DNA from: Floccularia luteovirens
Lineage: Eukaryota; Basidiomycota; Agaricomycetes; Agaricales; Squamanitaceae
Assembly (NCBI GenBank): GCA_009739215.1
Contig: VSJF01000006.1
Location: 62,001 to 126,000, forward strand
Length of the DNA: 64,000 bases
Reading direction: 5' to 3'
A program made the translations under genes and the position numbers. The notes under the pieces were generated by a model. That model was given only the letters and a program-made list of their open reading frames with translations. It had not been told where the DNA came from and ran no database searches. This document shows, in pieces, positions 1-10,901 of the stretch; within the stretch, counting starts at the first letter, position 1; every line of letters begins with the position of its first letter.

Positions 1-1810
1 AGTTTCCACTAGGACAAATAATGGCACAGGGAGAAACTGACCACTTCACTCTGGGCGAAACCAATGCGGCCAGAGTAGGTAATTGTTGCAGTTCCATCTA
101 CATATGGTGTTAATTACTATCAAACATTAATTTCTTTGTGCAACTCACTTCCGGGCCTGCAGTCAATAACTTTCCTGTATTATGCGCGGGCATATAGTCA
201 GATGAGCTGTAAGAACAACACGGGTAAATATAAATTGACCATGCGACATAGGCCTGGTCCATGGCAAGTTCATTGCGCCTGATTTTTTGGAAGCACAGAA
301 GAATCCTAGTGAACTGCTCAAATATAAGATTCTGCATGAATACATTGTTTGTTTCTAGATCCTTACTTGTGCCAGGCCGGCCCATTGGATGGTGAGGGTC
401 CTGCTGATAGATGCCATTGAGAAGAGAGTTGCTGCTTTCGCTTGATGTAGAACTTGAAAGTTTACTGGAGAAACTACTCGGAGAACCTCTCGCCTTTATA
501 CGATTTGGAGTTGCATTCAAGTCTCTTGGAACGTAAGACGGATATGGTACTCAGGAGACTTTTGTGGGCTTACTCGGATGCAAGGACAGCAAGTATGTCG
601 GAATACAAGCTAAGAGGGTAGTTCTGCATGGATGGAACCCCTAGAGCAATGTATCCTTTGGAGCACCGTATGATGTAGTATAGGTTGCGCAGACCACTGC
701 TTATATCAAGATCGTAAATTTTCATGTATCCTGTCACAAATAACTAGAAAACGTAAACACACTAGTGGCGGGATGATGACTGTATCCACTGACCAGTCAA
801 GGGAAGTCAATATGTGGTATCTGGCTCATTACATTTGAACGGATCTTGTATATAATTACTGTATATGGAGGTTATCGGATATTCTATTGCCGTACTTACC
901 AATAGTATACTGATATCTAATAATTGCCCACAAGCGATTTGAATACATGGCATCATTCGATCTAAAAATCTGTCTTGAGATGAAGCTCCCATCGATAGAA
1001 CTTTTCGATGTTCAAACGTTCAACGATCGTAAACTTCCCCTAAACCTTCGAATTATTCTGCGAGGCACAATGCAGGGGCATACATACATTATAAGCCACA
1101 TTTCAGACAAGAATCAAGCTGTTCCACAAACATTCCGAATCGTCTATCCGATGAGTAGACTAAGGGCTATGAGAAATGGTGGGTTAATGAGAGTGGATTG
1201 AAAACTAGGGAGTAAAAGCAAAATTTACGTACCTACATAACTGTACATTCAACATGCACCAACAAATACCTTGTCCCTCCGGATATTAGCATTACTACTT
1301 ACAGCCATGTGCATACACAAACCTCTGAGTTGGAAAAAATCGCAGGATAATGGCAATACAATGAGCGTAGGTACAACTCTCAATCCATGACATGGACATC
1401 TGGGCTGCCACAGAGGGTAGTTAACCAACTGGGAAGGCTCTTCGATGTGCTTGGAATATCCACATATGATTGCGTCTGATGTGTATGTTATATATCGGTT
1501 GTGGTGCTGCTCGTGGGGAGTGATTATTTCCAATCTCAGATCATAAGCACCAGCCCCACAACCTCGAACATTGTAACGCTAGTGCATTGAAAGCCTTGGT
1601 CAGAACCTATTGGAGCATCAGATAAATTATGGATCATTGACTTGGGGATTGCTGGAATGGTATAGATTTCCCACATGGTTATGTCTTGAGTGCTGGCAAT
1701 GGCTCGTTGGCTGTTTAAACGTACATTCACGGACGAAAACTTCTGGAAGCTGAGGAGTTTGATGTCGTGACCATCGCCCGGCGATGTCAAGTCCCATCAT
1801 ATGTGAAGAA
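1..1810. other. No supportable gene; possible coding relic on minus strand
   Basis: I see no complete gene here. On the minus strand around 110-540 there is a serine-rich open stretch with a possible 51-nt intron (donor near 366), but the frame does not continue cleanly across it, so I do not call it. The minus-strand open stretch at 1536-1790 could be the decayed C-terminal end of the WD40 relic that follows. Confidence 0.4.
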
Positions 1811-2890
1811 GATTCGTATGATGTGGGTGATCCGAGTCAACGACGTCTTTGATCAATGTGAGGCGAGAACCATCGTCAGAACGTGGTAGAGAACAGATCT
1901 ATTTTCTATCTCCCCAGAGAACGACAGGTGCAGTCTTCTTCTTTGGATCCTACAGTCGTACAGATCCATCTCTAGAAGCAGAAGCAATCTTTGATCCATC
2001 TGTTAACCACACGACAGCACACGACTCGATCGACCAAATCTCTGTAACCTTCCAGTAGCACGCGCCTGTTCCCGAATTTGATATCCCAAATCTCGACCAT
2101 AGCAGATACTGATAAAGCTATTTCCTGGCCATCAGACGAGAAAGTGGGATTGCCTCCGTTTTCAACTTGTCGTTTGTCAATAAATAATCTTGCCTATGTC
2201 CATATCCAAGTGTAAATCTTACCAACGGGAGTGCAGCTAAAAAGCTTAGAGCCGTCCCTCGAGTATTCCACCCAGTAGATCCCGGATTGATGTCATCGGG
2301 GCGGGTATTATACAAGTCGACCAGTACGAACGTCCCGGATGCGAATAGTTTTATCGCTGGAACAGGTGGCTACCTTCGAACTGTCCGGGGCGAATACTGC
2401 ACACTAAACATCGCTCTCATCTCAGTCCAATCTACTAACTTCCACTTCGGTGTTCGCGTTATGTATCAAATCTGTGAGGCTTCCCGCAGTATGAGAACCA
2501 TCCGGTGAGAATGCAACTTTGTACACCCCGTTCCGAGAATCCTGTTTTTTGTAGAGGAAGAAGCTTGGGGACGTTCTTTGATTATTTCTTTGGTATAAAT
2601 CTGGTGGAAGGAAGTGTAGAATTGGAATTAGGGTAGAGCGGAAATGTAGGTATGCAGGTGTGCACGAGAAATCGTCCGGCCACACAGGTGAATGAGAAAG
2701 ATAGCGTCTTTGATCATCGCGCAGTGCCCGGTATACTGTCCTTTCTTGTCCTGGCTCTGAGGAGATAGAAAATGTTAGGATATATTGACTTGTCAGGTAG
2801 TTCCGGATACTCACCGAGATAGACTGCTCAAGGAGTCGCAACTTGGAACAAATCGTATCTTCTTGTAGACAGCTCAAGATACCCGGCAAC
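1811..2890 (-). pseudogene. Decayed WD40-repeat protein gene
   Basis: Reading the minus strand, several WD40 blades can be recognised. Near 2500 there is VAFSPDGS, near 2390-2310 VFAPDSSKVATCSSD followed by KTIRIRDVRTGRLV, near 2260-2240 VEYSRDGSKL, and near 2080-1950 VEIWD followed by DGSKIASASRDGSVRL. The blades lie in different frames and carry stops: a TAA directly after GRLV, and a TAG replacing the Trp of the usual RLWD ending. The stretch upstream to about 2890 stays open and may be the linker before the propeller. In fungi such propellers often sit behind a NACHT or similar NTPase; no NTPase motif was found here. The family call is fairly safe, but whether short introns rescue part of it cannot be excluded. 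Confidence 0.55.
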
Positions 2891-4756
2891 TCGATTCAAT
2901 GGAGGTCTTCAAATAGGAACTTGCGGACTTGTCCATAAACTTATCGGGCAGACGCTGGCCATCCAATATAGCTATGATCTAATTCTTGGCGAGATATTGG
3001 AGGTCTTCTGATATGTGATTCTTGATCTACATCCGGATCCGTCTGGGATGTCACATTCGATGGGCACGTATTATGATGCAGAAACTCGTTCATCTTATCC
3101 AAACATGTTTCGACCTAACGTAGCATTGAAATCCTTCACGTTTGGTTAGTTTCATCTGATGTTACCTCGATACCAAGATCGTTTAATATGTGGCCGCTGG
3201 CGTATACCTTCAACATCCTGTTCTCATCGACGACCAACAACCACGAGGGAAAAGACGTGATCTGGTATACGAGCTACCTCGGCGTGGGAAATAATGCATA
3301 GTTGACTATAGATGAAGGAGGCCGAGGACTGATTCGAAAGCAGGGATTGGAGAATGTTGACATATATTTGCTTCAAAGAGCCTTTGAATATCTTTGAAGG
3401 CGGATAAATCAGAAGTATATGAAAGAATCCGGATAAGTCGGCATGCATAGTTGTACGCTGGATAGAGTATGTAAGCCCTGGCATGGCTTCCTACTACTCA
3501 TCGTAAGAATTCCTTTTCTTATTCTGTCAGCTTCAAATTTCTTCATTATGGACAATCGCCCGGTTTCAAGGTATTCTTATAGTTCCTTTGATCTCAAGGA
3601 AGGCAAACGATCAAGATATAGCAGATTTTCTAACATATCGACGAATTATTTGTACGAACCGACATGAATTAGTAGTGGAACTTACCTATGTTTGAAACTT
3701 TTCCAAGGATTTAGGCCTGTGATAAGCACAATCTGTAATGTTGTTCCCATTATAAGCTCGATTCGTAGACTATCCAAAGACGACTGATATTGAGGAATTA
3801 GCGAATCAGCGTCGGATACAGTGTTTAGTACCGCGCGTTGTACTGCAACAGATTTGTCGGTAAACAAAATTCATAAGGTTAGGAAGCCAAATACTAACAG
3901 AAAGACTCTGAACCTGTAATATTCTCGAACAAAATAGGAGCACTCTGACGTCTGGCAGAGAAGCATTTTTACCGTCTTAAAATAAATAATCTTGTCCAAA
4001 GGCTTTCCATCTCTTAATCAATCATAGAGTTCAGCCATGACTTCGGTAAAGAGCGTTGATTTTTTCAAACCTCAATCCATTTGGTCAGTTAAAACCTAGA
4101 TTCAAGCAGATGGGTTTGAACTATTGTCTTTATCGTATCATACAAGATGTTAACGCACCTGCACTGCTAAAGAAACCGCATACATAGCTAGTTTCGGCTT
4201 CCTATTTTTCAAAGAGTAAGTATAAATATAACAACGATACAAATAAACTTTCACATCGGAGGTCCTGAGCAATGGAACAAAATCTTCCGAGAGAGGCGAA
4301 CAGAGGACCCCAAACGTTTGGTTGATTTTTCAGATATTAGGACCAGCTACTGGGACTTACAAATTGTTGGACGTGGAACACGGCTAGCGATTTTCAGACG
4401 AAGTGGTATGGGGACTCCTAGGTTCATAGTTATGGCCCTATCCAGACACGGAAGAGAGAAGCATACCTCAATTCCCGTTAAATAGACGTCCATAAGATCT
4501 AGACACCTTCATCGATGAATCCGAGTTATGTTATCGACACCCTTGAGAAATTTCTGACATGAGAAGTGGAACGTGAACGTTTGAATATTGACCTGGACAA
4601 ATCAAATGTAATAAACCTGTCGGTTTAAATTTTGATGTTATAAGCACAGTTCATGGTTGTACATTGTAAAAATAATGTCCCTGATCGCAGTTATAAGGCT
4701 TGTCGAGCCCAATAACAAATTTTCGATTCATTTGTTCCTGGAATAACTCAACTGAC
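2891..4756. other. Intergenic or relic sequence, no gene seen
   Basis: Only short open stretches with no recognisable motif occur here. Part of it (2.9-3.9 kb) may be further upstream remains of the WD40 gene, but nothing can be aligned by eye. Confidence 0.45.
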
Positions 4757-5743
4757 TCAATTGTCTTCGTCAAAGCTTAGCTCCTCTTCCTTCTGATCAT
4801 CACCCCAGTTCTTCAGCGAGATAGAAAGTTCTTTTGATTGGCCAATTACTGCAGCTGTAGCACCAGCATCCACGGGGAGTATGACGCCAGTCATCCAGCG
4901 TGCTTCGTCAGAAGCCAAGAAACGTACTGCTAGCCCGCAATCCCAGCCATTCCCCTCTGTTTTAAGAAGGCTGCGGTTCTTGCGGGCTTCCCGTACGGAA
5001 GGTGGCATTCCAGATGCATAGAGCATTGGTGTGTAAAGCATTCCTAAAGTAATACAAAATGAGTATCCAAAAATCTAGGTGATATCAAGTTAGAATGACA
5101 TACCAGGACATACACAATTTACGCGAATTCCACTCGGGGCGTGGTGGACTGCCATCGCTCGGGTCATATTAACAACAGCTCCTTTGCTTGTTGGGTACAG
5201 CAACATTGGTGTACCGCCAATCAAGCCTGCTACACTTGCAATATTCACGATACTTCCTTTGCCCCGAATCTCATCCTTCTCATTTTTCTCCATAGCTGGT
5301 ATAGCATACTTTGCCATCAACATCATACTGGTTACGTTCGCTTCTAAGCCTTTTGCCCATTTTGTAGGGTCAACATCTACTGCTGTCCCTTCAGGCCCCC
5401 CGATACCAACATTATTCACAAGAATGTCAAGTCTCGCGAATTTTTCTAGTGCAACGCGCACTACGCGTGCGCAATCTTCAGGTTTTGTTACATCTGCCTG
5501 GACAGCAACCGCCTTGCCCGCACCGAACTCAGCAGTGATCATGGAAACAGTGAGCTCTGCCCATGAGAGATTGAGGTCGGCGCAAACGACCTGGGCACCA
5601 GATTCAGCGAGGAGAATGGATGCAGCACGCCCATTGCCGATACCGGCTGCGCGAGACCCGGCGCCAGTGACAATTGCTACTCTGCCTTTCAGAGAACGAG
5701 AAGGACGTCTAGGATTGGTATGGTCTTGTGGCAGCGTTGACAT
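4757..5743 (-). CDS. Short-chain dehydrogenase/reductase (SDR)
   Basis: Two exons, 5743-5104 and 5043-4757, separated by a 60-nt GTATGT...TAG intron, give a 308-aa protein. It has the classical SDR layout: a Rossmann nucleotide-binding motif TGAGSRAAGIGNG near residues 26-38, NNVG in place of NNAG near residue 110, a Ser in IVNIASVAG, and the catalytic pair in YPTSK near residue 180. The intron lies just after the CPG motif. Family knowledge says it is an NAD(P)H-dependent oxidoreductase. The substrate cannot be read from the sequence. The C-terminus ends in an acidic tail (QKEEELSFDEDN) outside the usual fold. No signal peptide is seen, so it is probably cytosolic. The start is the first Met ahead of the Rossmann strand. 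It is not near enough to the terpene synthases to be called part of a cluster. Confidence 0.88.
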
Positions 5744-6229
5744 GGATGATAATGATAGTGATGTAGTAGATGCTGGTAGGTATGTAGGTGTTCGTGAGTA
5801 AGTACGTACTTACTCGATAAGCTATGTATGTAGCTAGCTTCTTTGTTATGTAAATGTGCTGACATAACTACTAAAATTCATATTTATTTCAAGCTCTGAG
5901 GCGGTGATGAACTCATTGAAACAAGATTATGATGCCTGATCTTGAAACAAAGAATTGATCTGGTTGCTAGTGAGTTCCGTAAATCAGGGTTCTAATTGGT
6001 TTGATAGTTTCACGTTTCATCCCTAGATAGATAGCTAGTGTGAATGGTTAGGTGATATAACAATAGGCCATTTCAAAGCTAAAGTTTTGCATTATAACGT
6101 TATTGTAGTGTAATATATGTAGAAATGAGCCTCTTAGCGACAAACAGCGGTGATGGTGCTTGGTTTACAATGACAAACTTTTATCGATGAGAATCTGGAA
6201 TAAAGGTATGGAGCGCTATTTTCTCCCCA

Positions 6230-6819
6230 TCAAAATGTAGAGCCTTCCTGAGGCTGAGGAAGCTTCCTGTTATTGAAAGATGCCATCTCCCTACCCGATC
6301 AATTATTACAGAGATTATTAGCGAGTTTAGACGGAATACATACTTTCTTATTTCTACGAGTACATTCTCAATGCTTAGATTTCTAGACCAGTTTGATAAC
6401 ACAGGAAGCTTGGCCGGGTCAACCGAGCCATTTGTCTGGTCTACAAACGGAAGGTTGACACGAGACACAAATTGCACAATGGGGTGGGTATCGGGGTAAT
6501 TCGGGCCACAAGTAATCTTGAGGCTGTATATACGATTCTCATGAACGGTCTTTGGGCAGAGATTATGGGGTCAGTCTGATACACGATCTGTCAAGTGTAT
6601 AGGTGACTTACATGCCCTGGACCAATGATGGTTCCATTCCAATTGCTCATCATGATATCGTCGCCATCCTCTAATCCGTAAGAACACGAGCCATCACCGA
6701 TACCTTTCTCTCCTTTTTCTAACTCTTCTAGAAGCCTAAAGTTTCTAGGGACTGTGGGTGAAACATAAGGATGATATAGATAACTGGCTGTGCGATAGAT
6801 GAAACGTACTTTTAGCCAT
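6230..6819 (-). CDS. MMS2: Ubiquitin-conjugating enzyme E2 variant (Mms2/UEV)
   Basis: Four exons (6819-6810, 6751-6612, 6549-6344, 6290-6230) give 138 aa, the normal length of this family. The N-terminus reads [20 protein letters not shown], followed by [45 protein letters not shown] and the C-terminal PQPQEGSTF, all signatures of Mms2/Uev1. As in other UEVs, the catalytic Cys of true E2 enzymes is absent. In known systems the protein pairs with Ubc13 to build Lys63-linked ubiquitin chains in post-replication DNA repair. The first exon is only 10 nt. The gene is divergent from HSE1, with 201 bp between the start codons. Confidence 0.95.
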
Positions 6820-6918
6820 AGTTAAGAGAGAGATGTAGCCAAAGGCTGATTGTATTTAAGATATCAAATCAAATCAGAGTCAGAGTATCACCTTCAGGCC
6901 AGGGGTGTTGCGGTGCAG

Positions 6919-6924
6919 CACGTG
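6919..6924. promoter_or_regulatory. CACGTG palindrome in the MMS2/HSE1 divergent promoter
   Basis: A GCACGTGAC sequence lies about midway in the 201-bp space between the two divergent start codons. Such E-boxes are bound by bHLH factors such as Cbf1 in fungi. Function here is inferred only from position. Confidence 0.35.
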
Positions 6925-7020
6925 ACTTTACACAGCCACTGTCATATGGGATATCTCCTGAGCAATAGTCATTTGTCAAATCATTACTTCTCTCCTTTTC
7001 TCATCGACACAACATAAACA

Positions 7021-10000
7021 ATGTCGATGTTCGGTGCAACAGCAAACGCATATGATGATATAGTCGGTCAGCAGCTCAATTTGCCACTCTAACATCCCAT
7101 CCATCGCTGATTTCCCCAACCTTAGCCAAGACTACTGACGAGAATCTTACAAGCGAGAATTGGGAACTCATTCTTAATCTATGTGATAAAGTTCAAGAGG
7201 AAGGTCAGGAAGGGTAGGCTATATTTTACTTTTGGCAGCACTTCCTTCTCAGTGTACTCAGGGCCCGTAATGTAATCGCTGCGGTTTTGAAACGACTCGC
7301 ACATCGCAATCCGAACGTCCAACTTTACGCCCTTTCACTGGTCGAGGCTCTATCAAAAAATCTTGGAATCGAGGTTCATCGTGAAATTGCCTCGAGAGCA
7401 TTCACTCAAGGTCTCGAGAAATTAATCACAGATCGGGTCCGTTCATCTTTCACTCTCTTATCATTATTAATTTGTAACGTCCGTCTGAATAGAACACTCA
7501 TGAAAAAGTTAGGCGTCGAGCCCTGGGTCTAATTGCAACTTGGACTTCTGAATTTGAGAACACAACGGAACTTGGAGTAATGGAGGATTGTTACAATAAC
7601 CTAAAGGCTAAAAGTACGTATTATCATCCCACTTGATATCCTATCTTGACAACCACCAAAATACAGATTACAAGTTTGAAGGTCCCGAGGAAGCACCTCC
7701 ACCCAATGTTGATGACGAGATCAGAAGGAAGGAAGAAGAAGAACTACAAAGAGTGTTAGAAATGTCCATGCAGGACAAAGGTGGCCGTAACCAGTGGGCC
7801 GAGTACAGCCTTGCTTCATCAAGTGGTGCATCTGGATCCAATACAAACCTTTCCAAAAATGCAACAGCTTCTTCGTCTGCGGGCGCAGCAACCACAACCG
7901 GAAAAGCACCAGCCTCGACTTCTTCCCCTTCTGCAACTAACTCTGCTTTTGCACAGCCGAAGTTTCAGGCTGGATATGTTCCAGCGCGTACACCATCTCC
8001 AGTAACGGCAGTAAGTTCTCAACAAAATCAATACCGGCAGCCCCAGCACCGTCAATCTGTGCCTACTGTGTCCACCTATCACCAACAGCCTACTCAAAAT
8101 ACTGCAGTGGCTGCCCCTACAACAAACTCATCTGCGACTAGCCCAACAGGTAATCAGACATCGCCTATGTCAGGTTCTTCGAATATCGTAACGCGCGTCC
8201 GCGCATTGCATACATTTGAGCCCACAGAACCAGGAGAACTCGCATTCGAGAAAGGCGATGTTATTAAAGTTGTTGATCGTGGATATAAAGACTGGTGGAG
8301 AGGTCAGTTGAAAGGTCGTACGGGGATATTCCCTGTTAACTATGTGGTCAGTGTTTAGTTCGCGATCTAGTAATATATGTACTGACCTTCCCATTTCTTT
8401 ATTTTGTAGGAAGCAATGCCGGAACCTACCGCTGCTGAATTAGCAAAGGAAGCCGAGCAAGAAGCTGCTGTTTTCGCTCAAGCTGTGAATGTTGAAAAGT
8501 TGCTGAACATGCTCAGGGCACTAGATCCTGCTAAAGATAACCTAGCGGATAATGAAGAAATCCAGGTAAGTCAATGATTGAACTGATTTAATGATAAAGC
8601 TGATTCTCGTAATTGGGTAGGAATTGTATCGTTCGAGTATGGCTTTACGACCGAAGATTGTCAAATTGATCGATAAGTACAGCCAGAAAAGAGGTAATAA
8701 TATATATATATATTGGGAAGCATGTGCTGAAGACTTATTATAGCTGATTTGGTATCGATGAACGAGACTTTTGTTCGTGCCAGGACAATTTTTGATAGAA
8801 TGATGGAAGAAAGCTTAGCGAGACATACTGGTGGTAAGGATTATAACCCTGACTTATCCAAGTCGTCCTGACAACTTATTATGGTCAAATCGATTAGTTT
8901 ACGAGCAACAAGCCTCCTACAGGACATCCCAATACGTAAGGCCTGGCTCAAGAAATAATCTCCCCAGAGCGGACTATGGGACTAACCCCTCTGCTCTTGG
9001 TGGTGGTGCCCCACAGTCCTACGCATGGAACCAAGGTGGCTATGAGCAATCTGCATATACCGCATTCCCTGCTCCTGCAGTGGCACCATATCAGACTGTA
9101 ACATCGCCAGGTCCCACTCACGCACTTGGACCTCAGCCCTACGCGGATCCAAATGTAGCCAATGGGTATACATCCCCGGGCCCTCAAGTCCAACCAGTGC
9201 AGAACAGATATGGTGCTGGTGTCCCCCAAGCCCAAGGAGGGTATCCCAATGTGGCCTATGGTCAGCAGCCCCAGGGACCAGCTCCATATACTCAAGGCCA
9301 ACCGCAACAGCAAACAATTCAACCTCTTCAACCTCTCCAAGCACAGCAGTCTCTTCATGCGCAACAACCCCTCCAAACCCAGCAGTCTCACCAAACTCAA
9401 CAGCCTCCACAAGCTCAACCGGCTCCTCAAGTTCAACAAGTTCTTCAAGCACAGCCCCAGCCTGAGACTCATGCGCAGGTTCAGCCGCAGCAGAACTTCC
9501 AGGCACAACAACCCCAAAACCAACCGCAGCCTGCCCATAGCTATACCGCCCAGCCGCAGAATCAATTACATGCTCAACCTGTTCAGTCCGACCCTCAGCC
9601 CTCACCACAAGCTCAACAGACACATGTCGAAACTCACGCAGCACAAGCCAATACTCCACAAGCTGCGCATTCCCAGACAAATCTTGCTCAATCTACGCAA
9701 ACAACCCAGCAACAGCAACAAACAGGACCTCCATATGTCTTTGACCCTAACACTACATATGCGGACCCAAATGTACAAGCTTGGGCCCAGTACTATGCAC
9801 AAGGTGGTAAAGCAATGGATGGGGCGGTTTACTTTATCAGTATACCTGGGTTGACAGAAGCGGCGCCCGTTAGTCCGAAAGGTGGTCAACTGTCGCAACA
9901 GCAGGGACAAGGACAGCAAACGACTCAGCAACTACAAGGTCAACACCAAGATCCTCAGTTATCGCAACAACAGTATCATAACCAGCAATATCAGAACCAC

Positions 10001-10549
10001 CTTCAGGGGGGCCAAATTCAACCACATGGTGGTGTTGCGGCAAATGCAAGTGCTACATCGTCGGAAGACCTACATGCATATCAAAATAACCCCAATGCAA
10101 ATCCTCAACAGTATTCTCAACCCCAGCAAACTTCCGGAAGTGAATTTTACGGTCAACACGTGCCGACTAGTCTTGGCCGCTCCCAATCTCTATCTCAATC
10201 CCAGTTGCAATCCCAGCCACAAGGACAACAAAGTCAAAAGCAATCTTCCCCGACAGGGTCTTATACATATCCTTCATCTTCACTCACAAATGTTTCATCT
10301 ACTGGGAGCAACCCCAATCTTACGAGTAGCTCTACGATGAGCAGTACACCATCGTGGGTCCTGCCAAAGAAAAATGTGGATGGAGCTGGGGTACGGTCAC
10401 CTAGCCTAGGTGCGGTGAACCCGGCAACGCAAGGAGATGCAGCAACAGGAAATTCATATTTTGGGTTGAATGGTCAATTTGCTGGAATGCAGGTTGGAAG
10501 TGGGGGCGGTGCCGGTGGCAGTAACAATAGTGCAGAAGGCCTTTTGTAG
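7021..10549 (+). CDS. HSE1: ESCRT-0 subunit Hse1 (VHS-UIM-SH3) with long Q-rich tail
   Basis: Nine exons (7021-7066, 7126-7213, 7262-7436, 7493-7613, 7667-8346, 8410-8565, 8621-8693, 8744-8833, 8898-10549) join in frame to 1026 aa. A VHS domain fills roughly residues 8-145 ([13 protein letters not shown], then [13 protein letters not shown]). A ubiquitin-interacting motif [12 protein letters not shown] follows at about 167-178. An SH3 domain ([31 protein letters not shown]) ends exactly at an intron at residue 370, and a helical GAT-like region spans about 371-476. Residues about 477-1026 are dominated by Gln, Pro, Ala and Ser and look prion-like. In yeast, Hse1 with Vps27 sorts ubiquitinated cargo at endosomes. 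It is divergent from MMS2. The tail is longer than I would expect for the family. Confidence 0.93.
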
Positions 10550-10550
10550 G
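8948..10550 (+). repeat. Low-complexity Gln/Pro-rich coding segment of HSE1
   Basis: CAA/CAG-rich imperfect repeats encode runs such as [20 protein letters not shown]. Long open frames on the opposite strand and in other frames here (Leu- or Arg-rich) are by-products of this composition and not genes. Confidence 0.8.
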
Positions 10551-10901
10551 TACTTTTGAATGAATTCATTCTGTTTCCTTTGTCGCCTCTAATTCTATAA
10601 GAAGTGTGTGGATGTTCGGGGAGATTGTCTTTTACTTATATCTTCACACCAGATTTACGGTGCATTGTTAAATTTCTAACTCGATACCACTTGTTACGAA
10701 AAAAGATTTCCTTTATGTCATTCCTCAATCAGACTTGTCTTTCATCCTAACTTGAAATAGTCTTATGAATTTCAATTCTAATATCTAACTAGCACTGAAG
10801 CCCCCGTTACACAACCAATCCCTGGTGTGATGGTGTATATACCCTCAATTATTATGATCAGCAGAAAAGCGCTTTCGACATGCTCTACCTAGACGGTAGG
10901 A
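10550..10901. other. Intergenic space between convergent HSE1 and RSM23
   Basis: About 350 bp between two convergent stop codons. It presumably holds both 3' UTRs and polyadenylation signals. No further feature is seen. Confidence 0.6.

Noticed and set aside
5184..5801. Plus-strand 205-codon open frame
   Set aside because: It is the antisense shadow of the SDR first exon, which carries clear Rossmann and YxxxK motifs.
7668..8097. Minus-strand open frames opposite the HSE1 UIM-SH3 exon
   Set aside because: They lie entirely under a conserved exon and show no domain.
8948..9931. Long open frames on the minus strand and in a second plus frame within HSE1
   Set aside because: They are Leu/Arg- or Asn/Ser-rich mirror images of CAA/CAG-rich coding DNA and cross the well-supported last HSE1 exon.
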